DNA of 64,000 bases, from positions 261,093 through 325,092 of the forward strand of contig CAYJLF010000003.1 of assembly GCA_964371055.1 (NCBI GenBank). The letters run 5' to 3'. This DNA is from CAYJLF01 sp964371055. Lineage in GTDB: Bacteria; Eisenbacteria; RBG-16-71-46; CAIMUX01. The notes below the pieces were generated by a model, which worked only from the letters and a program-made list of their open reading frames with translations, had not been told where the DNA came from and made no database searches. Both the position numbers and the translations under genes were made by a program. Of the stretch, positions 26,128 to 33,992 are shown one piece after another (within the stretch, counting starts at the first letter, position 1; each line of letters starts with the position of its first letter).

Positions 26128-26949
26128 ATGGAAGCCTTGTCTCTCCCCTTCTTTCGCACCGCGATCCTGGCCAGCCTCGTGCTGGCCGGGATCCACGCCT
26201 ATCTCGGCTATCACGTCGTGCGGCGCGGCGTGATCTTCGTCGATCTCGCGCTGGCGCAGATGGCGGCGCTCGGCGTGGCCGTGGCGATCGTCCTCGGCTG
26301 CGAGGATCACGAATTCCACACCTACCTCCTGGCGCTGGGGATGACGCTGGTGGGAGCGGCGCTCTTTGCGTGGCTGCGCGGGCAGGAGCGCAAGGCGCCG
26401 CTCGAGGCCTTCATCGGCATCGTCTTCGCCACGGCGCAGGCTCTGGTCTTTCTGGTGCTGGAGAAGAGCCCGGCCGGACCGGAGCACCTGAAGGAGACGC
26501 TGGTCGGCTCCCTCTTCACCGTCGATCCGAGCCACGTCTGGAAGACCGCGGGGCTCTATGCGGTCGTGGGCGCGGCGCACTTCGCCTTGCGCCGGCCCTT
26601 CTTCGAGATCACCGAGGATGCCGAGAGGGCGAGACGGGGCGGGCGCCGCCTCTTCTGGTGGGACTTCGCTTTCTACGGGATCTTCGGGCTGGTCGTGACC
26701 TCGAGCGTGCAGATCGCGGGCGTGCTTCTGGTCTTCGGTTTGCTCGTCATCCCGGCGGTGGCCGGACTCATCACGACCCGGACGCCGGGCGCCGCGCTCG
26801 CGGTCGGCTGGATCTTCGCGTTCGTCGCCTCCACGGCGGGCCTCGTCGGGTCAATCCGGTTCGATCTGCCGGCGGCGCCGAGCATCCTGGTGGCACTCGC
26901 CGGGCTGTTGTTGCTGGTCGGCATCGGGTCGGCGTTGCGGCGGAGGTAG
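26128..26949 (+). CDS. Metal ABC transporter permease (ZnuB/TroC, ABC-3 family)
   Basis: ATG 26128 is preferred, with AGGAAGAG upstream; GTG 26122, overlapping the preceding stop, is the alternative. The 273-residue protein has about eight hydrophobic helices and the family motifs HAYLGYHVVRRGVIFVDLAL near the N-terminus and FGLLVIPAVAGLITTRTPG towards the end. It forms the inner-membrane channel for zinc or manganese uptake together with the preceding binding protein. The ATP-binding subunit that normally sits in these operons is missing here, and the next gene is an unrelated secreted protein. Confidence 0.9.
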   Translation: MEALSLPFFRTAILASLVLAGIHAYLGYHVVRRGVIFVDLALAQMAALGVAVAIVLGCEDHEFHTYLLALGMTLVGAALFAWLRGQERKAPLEAFIGIVFATAQALVFLVLEKSPAGPEHLKETLVGSLFTVDPSHVWKTAGLYAVVGAAHFALRRPFFEITEDAERARRGGRRLFWWDFAFYGIFGLVVTSSVQIAGVLLVFGLLVIPAVAGLITTRTPGAALAVGWIFAFVASTAGLVGSIRFDLPAAPSILVALAGLLLLVGIGSALRRR

Positions 26950-27151
26950 GTGGAGTGGAGCGGTCTGTACCTTGACCCCGGCTGCTCCCGAGGCGTATTC
27001 TCGTTGTGGCGTTCCGGGATGCTCTCCTGGCGCCGCGAGTCCGTGAATGTTCCCTGATCTACGTTCCGGCCTAGAGGGGCAGCGTCGGAACGGGTGGCGA
27101 GGTGATGCGCCGGCTGGCCGATGCGCTGAAGCGCGAGGAGAGGCCAGAGAC

Positions 27152-28498
27152 ATGAAGAAACGTGCGCGACTCTCAGACCCTCGGTTCCTGCTCTTCCTCG
27201 CGTTGGTCCCGTTCGCTTGGGCGATGCCCGCCCGTGCCGCGACCTGGATCGTCGAGCACGATCCGGATCAACCTGAGGGGAGGATCGGCGCGGCCGTGGC
27301 CCAAGCCGCCTCCGGCGACACGATCCTGATCGGTCCGGGGCTCTACTACGAGCACATCGAGGTAGCCCAGACGGAACTGACACTGATCGGACGGGACGGC
27401 GCCGGAGCGACGGTACTGGACGGAAGTCGGCCGGCGGCGCCGGAGGCCGGAGCGATCCTCTACTACGGTACGGCGACGTCGGGTCGGTCGTTGTCACTGC
27501 AAGGGTTGACGTTTCAGCAGGGACAGGGCAGGCGGATTGGATCGTCGTGGAACACCCGGGGCGGCGCGATCTACTGGCCTGGCGATCTTCACGCTCGGGA
27601 CTGCGTGTTCCGGGACAATCGCCTGCTGACCACGATAACAACCGGCGGGGCGATCTTCGTTCCTGGAGTCCATGTGCTCGTGGAGGACTGCGATTTCGTG
27701 GGAAACGTCACCCATCATGGGGGAGGCGATGTCCATAGTGCCTTTCTGTCGAGCCTCGAGATACGGCGGTGCCGCTTCGAGTCCACGGAGTTTGGGTCAG
27801 GCGCTCTGCTCGTCGGTGGTCCCTACGATGCCATCGCACTGATCGAGGACTGCAACTTCCGGGCTTCCGGCGGCCACGACTTCTACACGGCGTTCTTCGA
27901 CGACGTCGATGTGGTTCTGCGGGGCAACCATTTCGAGGATGTTCCACCCAACGGCGGCGGCACGCAGATCGGCTTCGGCCACGTCTACCCGGATGGCGAG
28001 GCCACGGACATCCTGATGGAGGACAACGAGTTCGTCGGTGGGCCTGCACCGTGGGTCAGCTACATCAACATCGACCAGTCCGCCCCCACTCTGACGGCGC
28101 GGGGGAACACGTTTCATCGCGTGCGGTTCTACTCCTCGGTCCTGCGGTCTCTTGTGCTGGAGCGAAACATCTTCTCGGTGTCTCCGGTGGACCTCTGGGC
28201 CTCAAGGGACATCCGCCTCCTCTGCAATGCGGCTTGGCCGGAGAGCCTGGAGGTGGGGCCGACTTCGATCATCAGCGAGAACTACGGCAACCTCTTCGTC
28301 GATCCGCTTCTTTGCGATCCGGAGAACGGCGACCTGACACTTCGGAGCAACAGCCCTTGCGCCCCGAACAACTCGCCGGCCGGCTGCGGACTGATCGGGG
28401 CGTGTGAGGTCGGCTGCGAGGGAGTGCCGGTAGAGGTGATCACCTGGAGCCGGATCAAGTGGTGGATGCTCGACAAGTCGAACCGGTTCCGGCGGTGA
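27152..28498 (+). CDS. Secreted right-handed parallel beta-helix protein
   Basis: ATG 27152 has GAGAGG upstream and opens a signal peptide (FLLFLALVPFAWAMPARA); the 105 bases of open frame before it lack support. The 448-residue product shows the pectate-lyase-like entry pattern (IGAAVAQAASGDTILIGPGL, then YYEHIEVAQTELTLIG) and successive rungs with paired descriptors (LHARDCVFRDN, VLVEDCDFVGN, LEIRRCRFEST, ALIEDCNFRAS, ILMEDNEFVGG). The C-terminus reads CGLIGACEVGC and lacks the FlgD-Ig tail of neighbouring exported proteins. A polysaccharide-binding or lyase role is possible, but no catalytic residues can be assigned. Confidence 0.8.
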   Translation: MKKRARLSDPRFLLFLALVPFAWAMPARAATWIVEHDPDQPEGRIGAAVAQAASGDTILIGPGLYYEHIEVAQTELTLIGRDGAGATVLDGSRPAAPEAGAILYYGTATSGRSLSLQGLTFQQGQGRRIGSSWNTRGGAIYWPGDLHARDCVFRDNRLLTTITTGGAIFVPGVHVLVEDCDFVGNVTHHGGGDVHSAFLSSLEIRRCRFESTEFGSGALLVGGPYDAIALIEDCNFRASGGHDFYTAFFDDVDVVLRGNHFEDVPPNGGGTQIGFGHVYPDGEATDILMEDNEFVGGPAPWVSYINIDQSAPTLTARGNTFHRVRFYSSVLRSLVLERNIFSVSPVDLWASRDIRLLCNAAWPESLEVGPTSIISENYGNLFVDPLLCDPENGDLTLRSNSPCAPNNSPAGCGLIGACEVGCEGVPVEVITWSRIKWWMLDKSNRFRR

Positions 28499-28687
28499 AG
28501 AACTGAGCTACAGGCGGGCCGTGCAGACGTGCGGCCCGCGCGAGGCCTCGCTCCAGGTCATTCTCAACCGCCTTGGCCCCGCTCCCGGGATCGCGTAGCA
28601 TCGCCCTTGCTCCCCGGGGGATCGGCGGCGATCGAGGGGGCTGATCGCAACCGGTGTCACCCCCTTCCAGCCGCCTCGAGAACCAGC

Positions 28688-30889
28688 ATGCCATCGCACT
28701 CTCGCTCTCTGTGGCCGCACGCCTCCATCGTCCTCTGGATCTCCCTCGGCCTGGCCTGCCTCGGTACCGGCTCGGTCGCCATGGCCACGAACGGAGGGAC
28801 GATCCCCGCCCTCCCGCCTCTCGTCCACGACAAGGAGAGCCCCGAACCGTTCGGAGCGGGGCTCGAACTGGTTCCCCCGGGTCCGCCGGACTCGATCGGC
28901 GTGATCGATCCGGATGATCCGCCGGCGATGCTCGTGCGGTCGCCGCTCGATCGACCCCAGCCCGGCCCCGGCGGGCGAGCGCTGGAGGTCGAGACGACGA
29001 TCGACAAGATCGCCTACTCCTGGTACGGCACGATCGGGGTCTCGGCTTTCGTTCGAAGGGACGGGAGCCCCGCGCCCGATTGCGACTCGGTCGTCGTCGT
29101 CTCCGCCGCGAATCCGCGCGTTCGGGCCTACCTGCGCGACGACGGGGTCGCGCCGGACCTCGTGGCCGGGGATGGTCGCTACGGCGGCACGTTCGAAGTC
29201 GGAGCCGGAGAGGGCGAGGCCCGGCCGACCGGATCGTACACCGTGACGGCCACGGCCTACCGGGGAGCGGAGAACGGCAGCGACGGGTCGTCATCCTTCT
29301 CGCTCTACAGCGTGCGACGGTGGACCGGGATCACGACGAGCGGGGTGGCCGACCCGGCCGATGCCTATACCGATTTCATCGTCGCGCCTCAGAGCGGCGG
29401 ATTCCGGCACACGATCCGGGACCTCGGACTGGTGCGGTCGGTATCTGTCTCCGACGCCCAGATCCGGATCCCGATCCTGCCCCGAGAGAATGCGATCTCC
29501 AATGTGACGGTGACGGGGTCGGGTGTCTCGGGAGTCTTCGTCCGCGACAACGTCATCGGCTTTACCTGCAATCTCGCCTCGAGCGTGAGCCGCGTCACGA
29601 TCGCGTTCGACGCTCCGAGCGACCTCGCCACGACGCGGATCGACCGCTATCACACCGGGGACATCGCGCTCCGCGACTTCCGAAACGGCTACCTGGTCTG
29701 GAACCGCTACATCCACACAGCGATCCTGGGATCGGGCTTCACCTCCCCGCACGGACCCGGCTGCGTCGTCGATCTTCACGTCACCGATCTCGCGACCGGC
29801 GACGCCCACTCGGTCGACTGCATGGAACGGGTGGCGGTGCATCTCGATGACACGCCGCACAACGACGGAACCGGCACCTATCCCAGCAATATCAAGTGGA
29901 GCGGCGATGCGTTGTCCTGGATGCGCTCAGGCACCCTCGAACGCATCGAGTTCGGCTTCGTCTCGGGCGGGAACTACGGGCTGAATACCAAGGTCGAGGC
30001 GGATCGCACGGTCGAGTTCTTCGCGGGCCGGCGCTACTTCCGCCACCTCTACCTCCTCCGGAACATCGACGCCGTGTCCCACGACTTCGACTTCGTCTGG
30101 GGCAAGGAGCAGTGGCTCTACGGCAGCGCCGCGGGATCGGACCGCGAGGATGACGACCGGGGTTTTCTGCCGAACAGCCCGACGGCGTGGGGTGGAGAGC
30201 ATGGGTTCGGGCCGGGCGAGGTCAGTGGAACCTGGTTCGGGGCCTTCGATCTCTCCTCCTTCTACTCGATCGCCATGCTCTGGGAGGACCCATCGCCGCA
30301 GACGATGCCGACCTATGCGTACTTCCTCTGCAATCCGCCGCTCGGGAACTCGACGGGCGAGTATCCGATCTACCCATCGGGATCGTGCAGCGACATGGCG
30401 AACGCCTTCTTCGAGAAGCGGCTCGGCATCCTCGAGCCGGGCGACTCGGCCGCGGTCGAGTTCTATCAGTGGGGCGGCTATGGCAGCAACCAGGGCGAAC
30501 TCACCGCGATCCTCGAGAGCGACGCGGAGGTCGTATCAGGAGGGTCGATGGCGGTCGGCGAGGATCCGGAGGGTGAGGAGGCGCCGGTCGCGCCCGCGGG
30601 GGGCGTGGCGGGCGGTCCGCTCGCGTTGCGCATCGGGCCGAGTCCGTTCGTGCGATCGACGGAGATAGCGTTCGACGTGGCCGCGGAGGGACGCGTCTCT
30701 CTGCGGGTGCACGATGCGCAGGGACGGCTGGTGCGTGTGCTGGTGGACGGGCTCCTCGCGCCCGGGCGGCATTCCGTGACCTGGAACGGCGAGGACGGAC
30801 GAGGCGCAGCGCTGAGCGGCGGCGTCTACTTCTGCCGACTCGAGGGGGGCGGCCAGCGTGAAGTGCGAAAGATCGTGATCGGAAGGTGA
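28688..30889 (+). CDS. Secreted hypothetical protein with choice-of-anchor-like N-terminus and FlgD-Ig-like tail
   Basis: ATG 28688 opens a signal peptide (ASIVLWISLGLACLGTGSVA); the ribosome-binding site is weak (CTCGAG). The 733-residue protein has a DDGVAPDLVAGDGRYGGTF motif near residue 155, a pattern common in exported multidomain proteins with uncharacterised anchors. A large unassigned region (~200-610) is rich in aromatics (RRYFRHLYLLRN, FDFVWGKEQWLYGS). A FlgD-Ig-like domain ends it (VSLRVHDAQGRLVRVLVDG, GVYFCRLEGG). I do not recognise the central region. It may be a surface adhesin or carbohydrate-active protein. Confidence 0.7.
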   Translation: MPSHSRSLWPHASIVLWISLGLACLGTGSVAMATNGGTIPALPPLVHDKESPEPFGAGLELVPPGPPDSIGVIDPDDPPAMLVRSPLDRPQPGPGGRALEVETTIDKIAYSWYGTIGVSAFVRRDGSPAPDCDSVVVVSAANPRVRAYLRDDGVAPDLVAGDGRYGGTFEVGAGEGEARPTGSYTVTATAYRGAENGSDGSSSFSLYSVRRWTGITTSGVADPADAYTDFIVAPQSGGFRHTIRDLGLVRSVSVSDAQIRIPILPRENAISNVTVTGSGVSGVFVRDNVIGFTCNLASSVSRVTIAFDAPSDLATTRIDRYHTGDIALRDFRNGYLVWNRYIHTAILGSGFTSPHGPGCVVDLHVTDLATGDAHSVDCMERVAVHLDDTPHNDGTGTYPSNIKWSGDALSWMRSGTLERIEFGFVSGGNYGLNTKVEADRTVEFFAGRRYFRHLYLLRNIDAVSHDFDFVWGKEQWLYGSAAGSDREDDDRGFLPNSPTAWGGEHGFGPGEVSGTWFGAFDLSSFYSIAMLWEDPSPQTMPTYAYFLCNPPLGNSTGEYPIYPSGSCSDMANAFFEKRLGILEPGDSAAVEFYQWGGYGSNQGELTAILESDAEVVSGGSMAVGEDPEGEEAPVAPAGGVAGGPLALRIGPSPFVRSTEIAFDVAAEGRVSLRVHDAQGRLVRVLVDGLLAPGRHSVTWNGEDGRGAALSGGVYFCRLEGGGQREVRKIVIGR

Positions 30890-31034
30890 CGTAGATCGCA
30901 CGTCTCAATCGAGCTGGATGCCGGGGCGATGCTGGATCGATGCCAGCGCCGCGCTTGAGTTCCGTCTGTTCCTGTGATTACGTCAGGGGCGTCGCCCCGA
31001 TCGAGGGCATCCCGACTCGCCTGGGAGGAACCCG

Positions 31035-32564
31035 ATGAGATTCATGGCCGCACGAGCTGCTTTCATTACGGTCCTCGTCTCCCTTTTCACAGTCGCCTGC
31101 TCCGGTGGGAAGCGAGAAGTGCCGCCCGATCGCGGTTCAGGGTTCGACCTCCCCGTGCTGCGCGAGGCGGAGGTCATCGCCCGCGCGAGTGCGTTGGCCG
31201 ATTCCGGATACGGACTGATGGAAGCCGGTCAGTTCGAGGCCGCGATTGCGCTCATGAAGGAATCGGCCGCGGCCCTGCCGGAGGCCCGGGGCGCGCACTA
31301 CAACCTGGCGTGCGCGTACGCGCGGTCCGGTGATACTACCCGTGCCCTGGAGGAGTTGGCGCTGGCGGTTCGGGCGGGCTGGGACGACCACCGTCACATT
31401 TCGACGGATCCCGACTTGGCTTCACTGCGCGAAGCGCCGCCCTTCCAAGCGATGCTCGAGGAGGTGAAGGGCAACCGCGATCGCGGCATGGCGCCCTTGG
31501 CGGAAGGACTTCCCGAGGTCCTGGACGAGCCGGGACGCTTCCCGAACGCGGAGAGCCTGAACGCCTGGATGCAGACGGAGATGGAGAGATCGGAGGAGGG
31601 GAGCCGGCACCTCTTTGCGTGGCAGGCCGCGCGGGTTCAGATCGCGCTGCAGGCCCGCGGCATCGCCGCTCGCCGGAATCTGACCGAGCCTGATTCCACC
31701 TTCGACGAGGGGCTCGAACGGGTGCGGGCGATGGGTGGTCTTCTCGGTTCGTGGCAGCCGTGGGGTCCGGTCGCCGACGGGACGGTGAAGGAGGTCAAGG
31801 CGTACCTCGCGCAGAATCCCGCCGCGACCGGCCGGGACGAGGCACTCTACTGGGCTGGGCTGGCCGAGTATTGCCGGGCGCAGCCGGAGTCCGGCGATCC
31901 TGGCTGGGCTGGATCCGTCAACGCGGCCCGGGGGTGGTTCGCGCAGATTCCGACCGGATCGAAGGTCGAGGGAGTCGCCGCGGCCTGGCAGTTGATGTTC
32001 GACCTGCGCGAGGCGGGTGACGACACCTCGCCGCTCCTGCCGCGGCTGCGCGATTTCGCAACGAAGTACGCGGATGACCAGGCCGCCATGGGGGTCGCGA
32101 GCAACTACTTCGCGGATGAACTGATCCGCGCGGAGTGGCCGATCGCGTTCGAAGCGGTCGACCTCGCGGGCCGGCGCGTCACCCTGGAGGAGTACCGGGG
32201 GAATCCGGTCCTGCTCTGCTATTGGGCCACGTGGTGAGGACCCTGTCGTGGGGAGTTGCCCCACCTCAAGGCCGCGTACCAGACGTTCCGGGATCAGGGT
32301 TTCGAGATTCTCTCCGTGTCGCTCGACAGTCCACAGCGGGGCATGTCGCCCGATAAGCTGGCCGCCTGGACCCGCGAGAACGGGATGACCTGGCGTCACG
32401 TCTACGACCAGCAGGCGTTCGCCAGCCCGCTGGCCAGGGCATTCCATGTGAACGGCATCCCGGCCATCTTCCTGATCGGACGGGACGGCTCGCTCAAGGC
32501 CACGGGCGCGGAGTGCCGTGGCGACAAGCTGATGGATACGGTGCGCAGGGCCGTCGAGGGATAA
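31035..32564 (+). CDS. Predicted selenoprotein: thioredoxin/TlpA-like lipoprotein with in-frame TGA (Sec401) in a UxxC motif
   Basis: ATG 31035 follows GGGAGGAAC. The signal peptide ends in a lipobox-like LFTVACSGG. Residues ~45-130 are TPR-like (LMEAGQFEAAIALMKESAA, then AHYNLACAYARSGDTTRALE), then a helical region. A thioredoxin fold starts ~370 (FEAVDLAGRRVTLEEYRGNP). At 32235-32237 the frame meets TGA in WATW-U-GPCRGELPHL, exactly where TlpA/ResA proteins have the nucleophilic Cys of CGPC. The frame then continues intact through the rest of the fold (FEILSVSLDS, the cis-Pro loop VNGIPAIFLIGRDG) to TAA 32562. A hairpin with SECIS features starts at the TGA. Reading it as Sec gives a 509-residue thiol-disulfide oxidoreductase, probably periplasmic and membrane-tethered. 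A TGC/TGT-to-TGA sequencing error or recent nonsense mutation is the alternative. Confidence 0.85.
32235..32268 (+). promoter_or_regulatory. Candidate bacterial SECIS element for the TGA at 32235
   Basis: TGAGG (32235-32239) can pair with CCTCA (32264-32268), and TGGGG (32249-32253) with CCCCA (32259-32263). These are separated by a one-sided bulge (32240-32248) and closed by the loop AGTTG (32254-32258). Sixteen bases separate the TGA from the apical loop, and the loop has G at its second position. Both are described properties of bacterial SECIS elements, which SelB reads. Confidence 0.65.
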
Positions 32565-32667
32565 CGCCCGGTCGCGATCGCGAAGCCGGGCAGGACAGGA
32601 ATCGTCGACGGTTGGAGGCGTGGACCGGGACGGGGGCGCCGTCGAACGCGGCGTCGGCCGCGCGCGG

Positions 32668-33747
32668 CTATCGTTCCGTCAGCTCCGGTTCCATCTGATA
32701 CCACCTCACCCGTCCGCGCCGCGAAGCCGAAGGCGACGGCGCTTCGCGTCGCCGGTTCTCCACATACTTCGCCGCGGCCTTCCAGTCGGCCTGGATAGCG
32801 GCCAGGCTCGCGGCCGACCGCCACGGGCTGTGCGGATAGCGGATGACGGTGCGGCGTCCGGCCACCGTCACATCCCCCTCGATCTGGGGATTCAGGTGAT
32901 GCAGGAGCGAGAGCGGGACGCCCAGGTCGCGGGCGACGCGCGAGAGCCTGACCGCATCGCGTACCACCAGCGAGTCGATCGTATCGCCGCCTCCCCGGCC
33001 GACCCGCAACCCGTAGCGGTGCGGATCGCGCGCGATGAGGGCGGCGGCGATCAGCTTGGGAACGTAGTCGCGCGTCTCGGGGGCGATGAGGCGTGTCTGC
33101 GAGAGACGGAAGAAGTCCTCGTTGTCCGCGTCGGTCACGTTGAGCTGGCGGAGTCCCTCGTCGATCCGGCCCGCGCCGGCGTTGTACGCGGCGGCGGCGA
33201 GGAAGGGGGATCCGTAGCGGTCGTTGAGATCGCGCAGGTGGCGGATCGCCGCGCGGGTCGACTTGTAGGTGTCGCGACGCTCGTCGACGTAGCGGTCGAC
33301 GCGCAGCCCGTAGGCCCGCGCGGTCTGCGGCATGAACTGCCACATCCCGACCGCACCCGCGGAACTGACTGCGACGTTGGAGAAGCCGCTTTCGATGAGG
33401 GGCAGCCAGGCGAGGTCGGCGGGGAGATCCTCGCCCTTCAGATGCCGCTGAATCATGGAGACCCACGGCGCGCCCCGCGTCAGCGCCCGCTCGACGGAGC
33501 GGCGACCCGGCCCGAGGAAGTAGCGCAGGTGCGCCTTGACCGCCGGACGATCGGCGTAGGCCTCGAGGGAGAGCGGGTCGGCGAGGGCCGGGGAAGAGGC
33601 GCGCGCCTTTGGTCGTGCGCCGTCCATCGCCAATTGCGATGTGGTCGCAGCGGCTGTGACGGCGAACCCCGCGGCGAGAAGGATCAGGATCGAAACCACG
33701 CGGAGGACTCCAGCCGACCTCGATGCATGTCCGGGGTGGTTCGGCAT
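32668..33747 (-). CDS. Membrane-bound lytic murein transglycosylase, MltD-like (SLT domain)
   Basis: The frame is open from 33894, but ATG 33747 gives a normal signal peptide (GVLRVVSILILLAAGFAVTA) and a 359-residue protein; no strong ribosome-binding site marks either choice. The SLT domain (~100-215) has the catalytic Glu in WLPLIESGFSNVAVSSAG, the partner motif GMWQFMPQTARAYGL, and AAAYNAGAGRIDEGL. The C-terminal region (VRLSRVARDLGVPLSLLHHL, then NPQIEGDVTVAGR) is LysM-like. The enzyme cleaves peptidoglycan glycan strands to 1,6-anhydromuropeptides in the periplasm. It is convergent with the selenoprotein and divergent from the xanthine-dehydrogenase operon, so it merely interrupts the two selenium-linked loci. 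Confidence 0.9.
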   Translation of the reverse strand: MPNHPGHASRSAGVLRVVSILILLAAGFAVTAAATTSQLAMDGARPKARASSPALADPLSLEAYADRPAVKAHLRYFLGPGRRSVERALTRGAPWVSMIQRHLKGEDLPADLAWLPLIESGFSNVAVSSAGAVGMWQFMPQTARAYGLRVDRYVDERRDTYKSTRAAIRHLRDLNDRYGSPFLAAAAYNAGAGRIDEGLRQLNVTDADNEDFFRLSQTRLIAPETRDYVPKLIAAALIARDPHRYGLRVGRGGGDTIDSLVVRDAVRLSRVARDLGVPLSLLHHLNPQIEGDVTVAGRRTVIRYPHSPWRSAASLAAIQADWKAAAKYVENRRREAPSPSASRRGRVRWYQMEPELTER

Positions 33748-33992
33748 AGGGTTAATGATCTCATCCCCGGGCGCTTCCCCGGAGCAAAATCGGCCCATAG
33801 CAACGAGGAGAATCGCGATCTCGGATCGCGCGGACGCCGGCCGAGGGGTCGATCTTCCGGGGGCCGAGGCGCCGGCTGGCATGCCGGCGGGCACGTCGTC
33901 TGGTACGGTCGGTCTCTTCCCGCGACGTGCGACCCGGGTTATCCTTTGCCGACTCTTCAGCTACCGGGTCGACGGGGAAGGGATCGGAGCGG

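Noticed and set aside
31035..32237. Reading the TGA at 32235 as a true stop, giving a 400-residue protein followed by a separate 102-residue ORF at 32256
   Set aside because: The first product would end at WATW, just before the redox motif, and the second would start in mid-domain from TTG without a ribosome-binding site. The two parts are in the same frame and together make one complete thioredoxin fold.
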